A model generated the notes under the pieces. The model was not told the origin of the DNA, searched no databases, and worked only from the letters and a program-made list of their open reading frames with translations. 64,000 nt of DNA. Source: Bradyrhizobium sp. Rc3b (lineage in GTDB: Bacteria > Pseudomonadota > Alphaproteobacteria > Rhizobiales > Xanthobacteraceae). Shown here piece after piece: positions 45,628-54,111 of the stretch (the first letter of the stretch is position 1; every line of letters begins with the position of its first letter). Both the position numbers and the translations under genes were made by a program. The stretch spans positions 62,001 through 126,000 of the forward strand of contig NZ_FOUS01000002.1 in NCBI RefSeq assembly GCF_900114915.1, written 5' to 3'.

Positions 45628-46950
45628 ATGTCGCCCCACGTCGAGCGCATTCACAGCGATGAGCGTCTCCCGGCCGAGGCCGACGTCGTCATCGTCGGCG
45701 GCGGCATCCTCGGCTCTACGGCCGCCTATTACCTGGCGAAGCGTGGCCTCTCCGTGGCGCTCCTCGAGAAGGGGCACGTCGCCTGTGAACAATCGAGCCG
45801 AAACTGGGGTTGGTGCCGCCAGCAGAACCGCGACCGGCGCGAACTGCCGCTATCGGTGCTCTCCATGCGGCTGTGGGACGAGCTCACGCGCGATATCAAT
45901 CGGGACCTTGGATTTCGTCGCTGCGGTCTCGTCTATGCGACCCATGACGAGGCTGTGCTCGCGGGCTGGGAAAAGTGGCGCGAGGTCGCCAGGGAGTACG
46001 GCGTCGATACCCGCGTGCTGAGCCGGGCCGAGGTGGCCGAGCGCGTCCCCGAAGCGCGCGACAAATGGGTCGGCGGGACCTATTCGGCGCGAGACGGCAA
46101 GGCCGAACCTGCGCTCGCCGCGCCGGCTATCGCTGAGGGGGCTAGAGTTCTGGGCGCCACGATCCACCAGGGATGCGCCGCGCGGGCGCTCGACTTGGCC
46201 AATGGCAGGATTGCGGGCGTGCACATGGAGAAGGGCTACATCAGAACCAGTGCTGTGCTGTGCGCCGCCGGCGCCTGGTCCTCGCGCTTCCTTCGGCCGC
46301 TCGGGATCAGTTTCCCCCAAGCGAGCATCCGGCAGACCGCGCTGCGTTCCACGCCGACAATCAACATAGGCGAGGCGGTCTCGACACCCTATTGCACGAT
46401 TACGCGCCGACTGGACGGCAGCTACACGCTTGCGATCAGCGGCAAGGCGAACCTCGAAATCACGCCCCAGGCCATCCGGTATAGCCGGGAATTCATGCCG
46501 CAGTTCTTGCGTCGCCTGAAGAACGTCAGGCTCGGCATCGGCCAATCGTTCGTTTCGGGGCCGGATTCATTGCCGGCGCTGCTGACCAACGACGACCGGA
46601 TCTTCGAACAGAATCGCGTGCTGGACCCTCCGCCCTTGAAATGGCTGGAGAGCCAAGTGGTGGAGAGTGTCCGGAAAACCTTCCCCCAACTCGGCGAAAT
46701 AGAGATCGATAGCGCCTGGGGCGGCTTCGTCGATTGCACGCCGGACGCAGTGCCCGTGGTATCGCAGGTGGACGGGGTGGATGGCCTCGTCCTCGCGGCG
46801 GGCTGCTCGGGTCACGGCTTCGGTCTGGGCCCGGGGCTCGGCTATCTGGCCGCAGAGCTTGTCGTAAACGACACGCCTTGCGTCGATCCGACGCCGTTCC
46901 GGCTGTCGCGTCTGGTCGATGGTTCCAAGCTGGACATCGCCGCCATCTGA
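45628..46950 (+). CDS. FAD-dependent D-amino-acid-oxidase-family oxidoreductase, paralogue of 30379-31704
   Basis: A 440-aa flavoprotein. VVIVGGGILGSTAAYYLAKR starts the FAD fold; EQSSRNWGWCRQQNRD is shared word for word with the paralogue; GCSGHGFGLGPGLGYLAAEL closes it. ATG 45628 is the better start; the frame opens at TTG 45604. A strong terminator follows. With DSD1 and ALDH upstream it could oxidise glycine, sarcosine or a D-amino acid (inference). Confidence 0.9.
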   Translation: MSPHVERIHSDERLPAEADVVIVGGGILGSTAAYYLAKRGLSVALLEKGHVACEQSSRNWGWCRQQNRDRRELPLSVLSMRLWDELTRDINRDLGFRRCGLVYATHDEAVLAGWEKWREVAREYGVDTRVLSRAEVAERVPEARDKWVGGTYSARDGKAEPALAAPAIAEGARVLGATIHQGCAARALDLANGRIAGVHMEKGYIRTSAVLCAAGAWSSRFLRPLGISFPQASIRQTALRSTPTINIGEAVSTPYCTITRRLDGSYTLAISGKANLEITPQAIRYSREFMPQFLRRLKNVRLGIGQSFVSGPDSLPALLTNDDRIFEQNRVLDPPPLKWLESQVVESVRKTFPQLGEIEIDSAWGGFVDCTPDAVPVVSQVDGVDGLVLAAGCSGHGFGLGPGLGYLAAELVVNDTPCVDPTPFRLSRLVDGSKLDIAAI

Positions 46951-47082
46951 AGATCGAGCCGGACGTCAGGCCCGACGTACCGTGGCGAGCAAAGGACTCG
47001 GAGCTGTGCTCGAAGATCCTTATCCGCGTGCGGGACCTGATCGCGATTTAGCAGTCCCTAAGGGGCGTTTCCTCCCCAACTT

Positions 47083-47112
47083 GAGCCACTCCTTCGGAGT
47101 GGCTCTTTCTTT
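47083..47112 (+). terminator. intrinsic terminator
   Basis: GAGCCACTCC (47083-47092) pairs with GGAGTGGCTC (47096-47105), followed by TTTCTTT. It ends the operon that closes with the FAD oxidoreductase. Confidence 0.92.
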
Positions 47113-47196
47113 ATGGACAAGACGATTTGGCTGATCGAGGTGCATCGGCCGAAGACCCACCGTTTGGAAAGGATCGCCAACTCGCCGGCCGATGGT

Positions 47197-48636
47197 TCAA
47201 CGGGCAGACTTCTCTCCCAATGGGCAGACGATCGCGCCAGCGTTCATGATGTCCGCCGGATCAAAGGCGGTCTTGATCCGGCGCATCGCCGCGATGCGCC
47301 CGAGATCGCCGTACCGCTCCAGAAGATGCTTCTTGAATCGGCCGACGCCATGCTCCGCGCTGAACGTGCCGCCGAGCGCTGCGGCTGTATCGTAGAGTTG
47401 CAGAGACAGGCTGCTTTCGATCCGCTTGGTGAACTCGATGCGGTCGACGCCGGCGGGAACGAGCACGTTGTAGTGCAGATTGCCGTCGCCGACATGGCCG
47501 TACACGGAGAGCTCAAGGTCGGCGTCATATGCTCGCACCTGTGAGCCGGCCAGATCTAGGAAGCGCTGAATGGAGGAAAGCGGTACCGAGATATCGTGCT
47601 TGACCGACCCGTTCCGGCGCTTCTCGCCCTCGGGGATGGTCTCGCGGAGCCGCCACATCGCGGTCCGCTGCGATCCGCTCTGCGCCAGCAGTGCGTCCTC
47701 GATCCATCCGGACTCGATCGCCTCGGCCAGTACGGCTTCCATCAGTTCGTCGAGATCGAGATGACGTGAGGAAGAGGCTAACTCGACGAGGACGGCGCCA
47801 GCTGGGCCCGCTCCAAGGGAGCGCGGGTCGGTCATTGCGTCGGTCGCAAGCGCGATGGATCGGGCCGCCATGAATTCGAAAGTGGTCAGCAGGTCCGCGG
47901 ATTCGCGACGGACCAGAGCGAGAAGCTCGGCGAGCGGCGCGCCGCTCGCGAGCTTCAGCCAGGCAGTCGCGCGGCGGGTCGGCAGGGGCGCGAGACGCAA
48001 CACTGCGCCCGTAACGATGCCCAGAGTCCCCTCGCTTCCGACGAAGCACTGTTTGACATCGTAGCCGGTATTGTTCTTCCGCAGCTTGCGCATGTCGGAG
48101 ACCACCGTGCCGTCCGACAGCACCGCCTCAATTCCGAGCAGCAGATCACGCGTCATTCCGTACCTGACGACCGATAGCCCGCCGGCATTCGTCCCGATGT
48201 TACCGCCGATCCGGCAACTGCCTTCCGCGCCGAGGCTGAGCGGCAACAGAAGTCCGGTGGCCGCCGCGGCGTCCTGTACGTTCTTCAGGATGGCGCCGGC
48301 GTCCACAGAGATGCTCATGGAGACGGGATCGACTTCGCGAATCCTGTCCATCCGCTCGAGGCTCACGATAATCTGGCGTCCGGAAGCGTCCGGTGTCGCA
48401 CCGCCGCAGTAGCTGGTATTGCCGCCCTGCGGAACGATTCCGATACCATGATGCGCCGCCAGCCGCACGATGTCGGCGACTTGCTTCGTCGTCGCCGGCT
48501 TCAGCACGGCAAACGTCGAGCCCGTGGAGAGCTGGCGTTGATCCGTCGTGTAGGTAGCCATCCGCTCCGGGTCGTCAACGACGCCTCCGTCGCCGACAAG
48601 GTCGCGAAAGGCCCGAACGTGTACTGACTGGGACAT
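47197..48636 (-). CDS. FAD-linked oxidase (GlcD/D-lactate dehydrogenase type)
   Basis: A 479-aa flavoprotein oxidising a D-2-hydroxy acid such as glycolate, D-lactate or D-2-hydroxyglutarate. The FAD-binding PP-loop is IVPQGGNTSYCGGA; SCRIGGNIGTNAGGLSVVRY follows. The C-terminal FAD-oxidase domain has VYGHVGDGNLHYNVLVP and SAEHGVGRFKK. No glcE/glcF partners adjoin it, so it is a stand-alone dehydrogenase. It converges on the preceding operon. Confidence 0.92.
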   Translation of the reverse strand: MSQSVHVRAFRDLVGDGGVVDDPERMATYTTDQRQLSTGSTFAVLKPATTKQVADIVRLAAHHGIGIVPQGGNTSYCGGATPDASGRQIIVSLERMDRIREVDPVSMSISVDAGAILKNVQDAAAATGLLLPLSLGAEGSCRIGGNIGTNAGGLSVVRYGMTRDLLLGIEAVLSDGTVVSDMRKLRKNNTGYDVKQCFVGSEGTLGIVTGAVLRLAPLPTRRATAWLKLASGAPLAELLALVRRESADLLTTFEFMAARSIALATDAMTDPRSLGAGPAGAVLVELASSSRHLDLDELMEAVLAEAIESGWIEDALLAQSGSQRTAMWRLRETIPEGEKRRNGSVKHDISVPLSSIQRFLDLAGSQVRAYDADLELSVYGHVGDGNLHYNVLVPAGVDRIEFTKRIESSLSLQLYDTAAALGGTFSAEHGVGRFKKHLLERYGDLGRIAAMRRIKTAFDPADIMNAGAIVCPLGEKSAR

Positions 48637-48924
48637 GCTCAGCTCCCAATTGGCATCGGGCCATCTTTGCGCGTTTGTGCCGCATTGGCTGCCGTTGGAG
48701 GGTCATTCAGAAGAAACCAATGCTGAATTACTACGATTGTCGGCAGCTTGCGCCGCCGTCGAACACTTTCTCGCGAGGCGTCTGGGACTTGAGAGAAGTA
48801 GTCGATGACTTCACGGGTCATCTATCCCTGATGCTTGAAGTGGGGCGTCGCTACCGTAGCCAAGATCGTAGGTTGCTCTGTGCTGAATTGAAAAACGGTA
48901 CATATTTCAATGGAGGTTGACTGA

Positions 48925-48938
48925 CACTCTCTCCGCCA
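48925..48938 (+). repeat. tRNA-Ser 3'-end-like sequence (candidate attachment site)
   Basis: CACTCTCTCCGCCA equals the acceptor end plus CCA of tRNA-Ser and matches 22886-22899 at 13 of 14 bases in the same orientation. The T-arm before it is not preserved. Confidence 0.4.
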
Positions 48939-48966
48939 TTTCTACGCCACAGCTCTCCCCAGTATC

Positions 48967-49228
48967 CAATTGTTCGAATCTACCGCGAAATCACCGAAGA
49001 ACTCCGCGATGTTGCGCCAATTCTTCGCGAGAGCTGTAGTTTTTTCGCCGTGGGTTAGGAGGACGGTTCTTCCGCCGCTGCACTCTTCTGCTCGCTGTCC
49101 CATTGCTCGAATCGGCAGCGAAAAGGAGTAGAGCGATAGCGATAAAGGCTGCTGCGGATAATCCGCGATCGGTCTTCTATTGCTGCCCAAACCGTAGGCT
49201 TTGGCCGTTGGTTCGGAGGACGGGTTTT
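48967..49228. repeat. two degenerate direct repeats of about 110-130 nt
   Basis: CAATTGTTCGAATC...CGCGAAA and CATTGCTCGAATC...AGCGAAA open the two copies; TCCGCGAT lies in the middle of each; CGCCGTGGGTTAGGAGGACGG and GGCCGTTGGTTCGGAGGACG close them. The first runs about 48967-49070, the second about 49100-49228. Origin unknown, possibly element-end duplications. Confidence 0.5.
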
Positions 49229-49402
49229 GCAGGGGGACTCCCGGTCACACTGCTCGCGCTGCGTGCGGCCGTACGTCTTCCAAGTCGCGGCTTCGATAAC
49301 CGACGCGGTTGTGCAGCTACCCGAACATAGCGGCACAGGCACTCGACGGCGCTTCTCAAGCCTGAAAGCGAGATCTGGGCCTGTTTGCAAGATGACCGAA
49401 TT

Positions 49403-50353
49403 TTAATAACACCTTCTAACGTCTGTCTTCGCACGCGGACTATCCGCCGGCCTGCTTAAAATGGCTGCGCTTGTCTGGCACATCCACCTGATCCCGGTGT
49501 CGTTGGCAAAGCGTGTATGACTATGCACCTTGACCTCCATCGGAGGCAGTTCGAATGGAAGATCGAGCAGCTGGAAATCCCTGGCGCGGTGCAAATCCAA
49601 AGCCAGCATCCTTGGGAAGATCGCGGCCAGATCCGAGTGGCGAACGATCTCCGGTGCTGCGGTGAAATGTCCGCGAACGGCGATCTGGGGCCGGATCGCT
49701 TCGTTCGCGAGCCATTGCTCGGCCAACTGGTAGACCGTCGACGTCGTGCGCGTGAAGAAGAAGCGCAGCTTCGAAAAACTCGAGCGGGTAAGTCTGGACT
49801 TTGCGACAGGGTGGTTTGCACGGACCATGCAGATGTATCGGTCCTTGAGGATATCTATACTAGCAATGTCCTTGTCCGACACATTGACGGCGCCGATCGC
49901 AAGATCGATCTCCCCGGAACGCATCGAGTTTGCCACGCTGTCAGGAACCAGAGGGACAATGTGAACGCGGATGAACGGCGCGATACGCGATAGCTCCGTC
50001 ACCAGCCGCGGCATCAGGTAGACCTCCGCTATATCTGACATCGCCACCCGAAAGGTTCGTTCGGTTACCCGCGGATCAAATACGATGCCGCTCTGCAAGG
50101 TGCGATTGAGCAGTTCGAAAGCCTGATCGAGTGGCTCGTGCAGGCGAACGGCGGCATCCGTCGGAAGCATGCGGTTCGCCACTCTCACGAACAGCGGATC
50201 GCCGAACCGATCCCTCAATCTTCGCAGGGCATGGCTGATGGCCGGTTGCGTGAGGCCGAGACGCTCGCCCGCGGCAGTGAGGCTGCGCAGATCCCAGATC
50301 GCGAAGAACACACGCAGGAGATTGAGGTCGAGATAATCATTAATCCTATTCAT
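49403..50353 (-). CDS. LysR-family transcriptional regulator (NodD/LinR-like)
   Basis: A 316-aa LTTR: DNA-binding domain in residues 1-65 (LRVFFAIWDLRSLTAAGERL, then PAISHALRRLRDRFGDPLFV), followed by the ligand domain. The HALRRLRDRFGDPLFVR signature places it in the subgroup that controls aromatic-compound genes. It is divergent from the broken flavin monooxygenase, its most likely target. ATG 50353 or 50365 can start it. Confidence 0.92.
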   Translation of the reverse strand: MNRINDYLDLNLLRVFFAIWDLRSLTAAGERLGLTQPAISHALRRLRDRFGDPLFVRVANRMLPTDAAVRLHEPLDQAFELLNRTLQSGIVFDPRVTERTFRVAMSDIAEVYLMPRLVTELSRIAPFIRVHIVPLVPDSVANSMRSGEIDLAIGAVNVSDKDIASIDILKDRYICMVRANHPVAKSRLTRSSFSKLRFFFTRTTSTVYQLAEQWLANEAIRPQIAVRGHFTAAPEIVRHSDLAAIFPRMLALDLHRARDFQLLDLPFELPPMEVKVHSHTRFANDTGIRWMCQTSAAILSRPADSPRAKTDVRRCY

Positions 50354-50496
50354 GGAGCAGATCATAACTATGAATTTGACTGAGCTCAATCGCCGGCAGA
50401 TTGTCGCCCCCGGATTGACTGTCCTGGTCGTCGGTCAGAACGGCCTGCCGGGCGCAAAGAGCGGGACAGGTCCGTCCCTCAAAGCAGGAGCGTGTG

Positions 50497-51695
50497 ATGA
50501 ACATGTTGCCCTTGGGTTCAAAGACTTCGGAATTCGATTACAGGAGCGCGGCTCGCGCCATTCTGCCGAGACTTGCTGCGACCGCGGATAACAGCGAAAA
50601 GATGCGTCGTCTCGACGACGATGCCGCTGCGGCACTCCGCGAGTCCGGGTTGACCCGCGTTCTCACGCCCCGGAAGTTCGGCGGATTTGAGCTCTCGCCG
50701 AGCGGTCACATCTGGGCGTGCGCGGAGCTTGGACAGGTTTGTTCCTCCGCAAGCTGGGTTCTGATGGTTTGCGTGGCCCACGACTACATCGTCGGCAGGT
50801 TTCCCGACCAATGCCAGAAGGAAGTCTACGAAGGCGATTCCAACAACTTGCTCGCCGGTTGCTTGCAGCCGCAGGGCATGGTGGAGAGCGTACCGCAGGG
50901 TTGGCGCCTCGACGGACGCTGGCAATTTGGCAGCGGTTGCGATCATTCGCCCTGGTTCATCCTGGGCGCGAAGGCGACCAATCCGAAGGCCGACGACTAT
51001 TTGATCTACCACGTCATGGTTCCGCGTGCCGAGGTGGAACTGGACGACACCTGGCATACGCTGGGTATGCAGGCACCGGCTCAAAGGATCTTGTGGTCCG
51101 TGATGCCTTCATCCCCGAGCACCGCATCATGCCTACCTTTCCGACGTTCCTCGGCCTGAGCCCGCACGCCCAAAGCCCGACGTTTCGCCTTCCGGTCTAT
51201 GCCGGGCTGGCGTCCATGTTGGCTGGATCGGTGCTCGGCATCGCCGAAAGAGGGCTCAAGGCCTTCATCGACACGACCATGGTCCGCAAGAGCGCCTATG
51301 GGGTGGTGAAAGCCGAAAGCGTTTCGATGCAACGCCGCGTTGCTGAATCAAGTACGGAGTTGGTCGAGGCGCGAAGGTTGCTGGAGAACGTCTGTCAGCG
51401 GTTTGATGCGGCAATGCTGGCAGATCAGGCGCCGATGTCGGATCGCGATCGAATCCAATTCCGCTGGGATGCGGCGTATATCGCTGAACTCAGCCGGCGG
51501 GCCATCGAACGTATATACGCCTCGGCGGGAGCACATGGACTTTATGAAGGCAATCCGGTGCTCCGCGCCTACCGCGACGTCGTCACGGCCTGTCATCATG
51601 CAGTCGTTGATTTTGACCTTGTGTCCGAAATGCAGGGGCGCGCAATCTTGCTTGGAAGCCTCAACGAAAATCCCCGCGCCGCCCCGTTTGCCTGA
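50497..51695 (+). pseudogene. flavin-dependent monooxygenase (acyl-CoA dehydrogenase fold), frameshifted
   Basis: The oxygenase of a two-component flavin monooxygenase (HpaC2/HsaA-like). Frame 1 runs from ATG 50497 through DTWHTLGMQ; the family continues with GTGSKDLVVRDAFIPEHR, which is found in another frame starting at 51071. Restoring one base near 51069-51072 (ATG CNN GGC ACC GGC) would rejoin an intact protein of about 400 aa. The second half is otherwise open to TGA 51693-51695. A sequencing error cannot be excluded, but the adjacent reductase is also broken. Confidence 0.82.
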
Positions 51696-51734
51696 CCGGC
51701 ACCGTCGCCCGGTGGCACAAGATGAGGGTATGTG

Positions 51735-52316
51735 ATGACGAGAGAAGCGGCCATTTCTCTGGACACCTTCCATCAGAGCGTGCGGCTCCTGGCCGGCGGC
51801 GTTTGCATTGCGGCGACCGCCGTCGATGGCGAACGGCTCGGTCTCACGGTGACGGCCGTCTGCTCGCTCAGCATCGATCCGCCCACGCTCATTGTTTGCG
51901 TCAACCGTGCGGCCGGCGCTCACGACGGGATGCGGGCAACCAGGCGGGTAAGCGTCAATTTTCTGGCAGCCGATCACGTCCAACTCGCCGAGTAGTTCTC
52001 TTCCGCCAAGACCAAGGACGCTCAAAGATTTGATTCGGCTCAGTGGGCCACTACGGCGGGCGGCGTCCCGGCTCTGATCGATGCACTGGCTGTGCTCGAT
52101 TGCGAGATCGTGAACGAGTTCTCGGTCGGCCAGCACTCGGTGTTCCTGTGTGAGGTCCGGTCGGCCAGGCTCGAGTCCGGGAAGCGTCCGCTGGTCGACT
52201 TCGATCGAATGTTCTGCGGGGTCTTGCCCATTGATCAGCACTGCGGCGTCGTGCCGACGCTGGACAGCCAGAATATCACCGCTTTAACCCAGAGTTTGAA
52301 CAGAGCAGCATCGTGA
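51735..52316 (+). pseudogene. flavin reductase (NADH:FMN) interrupted by an in-frame TAG
   Basis: The reductase partner of the monooxygenase. It reads GLTVTAVCSLSIDPPTLIVC and VSVNFLAADHVQLAE, then TAG at 51993-51995, then FSSAKTKDAQRF through the rest of the domain in the same frame to TGA 52314-52316. CAG to TAG (LAEQFSS) is the simplest origin. The restored length of about 193 aa is normal for the family. No recoding signal is evident. Confidence 0.85.
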
Positions 52317-52918
52317 GTAATCTCACCTCCAGCGATCTTGGGGCCATCTACCCGAAGCCGAGCGCCCGCGTGATCGCGAAATCGCGGTCGTCGATTGACA
52401 GGCACGCCCATCGGTTCATCGCGATGTCGCCTTTCTGCGTGCTGGCGACCTCGGGCGCGGACGGCAGCGTCGATGCGTCGCCTCGCGGCGGCAACCCCGG
52501 CTTCGTGCGTGTCGACCGGCCGAGCCGGCTGATGATGCCCGACCGCGCGGGTAACAATCGCCTCGACAGTTTCAGGAATATCGTCGGCGGAAACGGCTTG
52601 GTGCATCTACTCTTCTTTGTTCCCGGCATTGATGAGGTGTTGCGGGTCGGTGGCAAGGGCGCGGTTACCGCCGAACCGGAATTGATGGCAAGCATGGTGG
52701 AGTTTGGCAGACCGCCGCGGGCGGTTTTGTGCATCGACGTTAACGAGGTCTATTTCCATTGCGGCAAGGCCGCGATGCGATCCCGGTTGTGGTCGAATGA
52801 AGCGCGCATTGACCGTTCTAGTTTTCCGAGCATCGGCGAAATCAATCACGAGCAGACCTCGGTTGGAGTTCCGGAAAGCCAGGACGCCATTGAAGCGATC
52901 TACAAAGAGCAGCTCTAG
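52313..52918 (+). CDS. pyridoxamine 5'-phosphate oxidase-like FMN protein
   Basis: A 201-aa split-barrel flavin-binding protein of the MSMEG_1061 type: FIAMSPFCVLATSGADGSVD, SRLMMPDRAGNNRLDSFRNI and the C-terminal HCGKAAMRSRLW are typical. GTG 52313 overlaps the flavin reductase TGA by 4 bp, so its translation was coupled to the now-interrupted gene. Probably an accessory flavoprotein of the same pathway. Confidence 0.85.
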   Translation: MSNLTSSDLGAIYPKPSARVIAKSRSSIDRHAHRFIAMSPFCVLATSGADGSVDASPRGGNPGFVRVDRPSRLMMPDRAGNNRLDSFRNIVGGNGLVHLLFFVPGIDEVLRVGGKGAVTAEPELMASMVEFGRPPRAVLCIDVNEVYFHCGKAAMRSRLWSNEARIDRSSFPSIGEINHEQTSVGVPESQDAIEAIYKEQL

Positions 52919-53107
52919 ATCGTTAGCCCACGACACAACTGCGAAGTGGAAAGTGTCGCTCCTTGTCGATCCCCTTGGGACATATTCAGAAACTTTGGCT
53001 CGCTTCACAAAATATAACAAAAATTACGTCTTGCCGACTAGCTGTAATACGTATAACAGATCTCCTTAGGGAGAGCTGCGACAACAGCCGCAACAGCGTG
53101 GGGGTAT

Positions 53108-53869
53108 ATGGTTATGCGTCGGTTTATCCCGATTTTGGCGTCACTTCTGATCGTGGTCCAATTTTCGTCGGGGGAAGCGTTAGCGAGGAGCAAGCGCATC
53201 TTGGTCTTTGGCGACTCCAATACGTGGGGCTCCACGGCTCGCGTCGCCGGTCGGCAGGTTACGCGGCTCCCGGACGATCAACGTTGGGCAGGCGTGCTTG
53301 CCAGCTCTCTCTCCGAGAGCGCCGTTGTCTTGGTGGATGGCCTGAGCGGCCGTACGGTAGACGTAGATCGTAAACAAGGGATCGGGGCCGTCACGGTCGG
53401 GTCGGATTTCAATGGGGCCAAGGCGTTGCGGGCGGCGATCGCACGTGAAATGCCGCTGGACCTTGTGGTTCTCATGCTCGGAACAAACGATCTTGCGCCG
53501 GCCTTTGACAAGACACCAACGGCGATAGCTCAGAGTGCGATGGGTCTGGCTTCCATAGTCCGCTCAAGCGAGGGGGGGACTGCAACATCTTATCCTGCGC
53601 CCCAGGTACTTGTCGTTGTGCCGCCCCTTCTCGGTAATCTCACCAGCCCACCAATGAACGAACTATTTGCTGGGGCGCCGGCGAAAGCGGCTCTGCTTTC
53701 AAATGCCTTCTTGGAGGCGTCGCGCATCGACCGGGTACCTGTTTTCGATGCTTCGACGGTCGTCAAAACCGAAGGCGATGACGGGGTTCACCTTACAGTC
53801 GACAACCACCGAACACTCGGAAAGGCGTTGGCTCCCGTCGTCGATACGATGCTGCGCGACGTGCGCTAG
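53108..53869 (+). CDS. secreted SGNH/GDSL-family esterase
   Basis: A 253-aa hydrolase with an N-terminal signal peptide (FIPILASLLIVVQFSSGEAL, cleaved near ARS). Block I GDSNTWG carries the serine, block III GTND the oxyanion asparagine and block V DGVHLT the Asp-His pair. It resembles TesA/arylesterase proteins and would act in the periplasm on an ester. The upstream 190 bp are AT-rich and probably promoter-bearing. Confidence 0.9.
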   Translation: MVMRRFIPILASLLIVVQFSSGEALARSKRILVFGDSNTWGSTARVAGRQVTRLPDDQRWAGVLASSLSESAVVLVDGLSGRTVDVDRKQGIGAVTVGSDFNGAKALRAAIAREMPLDLVVLMLGTNDLAPAFDKTPTAIAQSAMGLASIVRSSEGGTATSYPAPQVLVVVPPLLGNLTSPPMNELFAGAPAKAALLSNAFLEASRIDRVPVFDASTVVKTEGDDGVHLTVDNHRTLGKALAPVVDTMLRDVR

Positions 53870-54111
53870 TTCGCGCCGCAGCCGATCACTTCAACCGTCC
53901 GCCGACGGCGCAAGGCAGGAAAGAAACGAAGCTAAGTCGAGTTTTGTTTGCAGGCCGTTGTTATAAAAAAACGTGCTTCGTCATAAGCGGAATGTATGTA
54001 ACACGCCCTCCAGCCAGCGCGCGCCTTACGGCTACTGATGACTAGAGGTAACGACTTCAATTTGGATTGTAACAGCTGCGGCGAAGCCGCTGCTTTCGGA
54101 GGCGCACTGTC

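Larger units (their letters stand above)
48637..49402. other. non-coding joint between block 3 and block 4
   Basis: No gene is supported. The joint holds a tRNA-Ser 3'-end-like sequence (48925-48938) and two degenerate direct repeats (48967-49228). Small frames here lack family similarity. Confidence 0.55.

Noticed and set aside
51993..51995. TAG as a recoded (pyrrolysine-like) codon in the flavin reductase
   Set aside because: Hosts of this type do not recode TAG, and the partner gene is also broken; a nonsense mutation is simpler.
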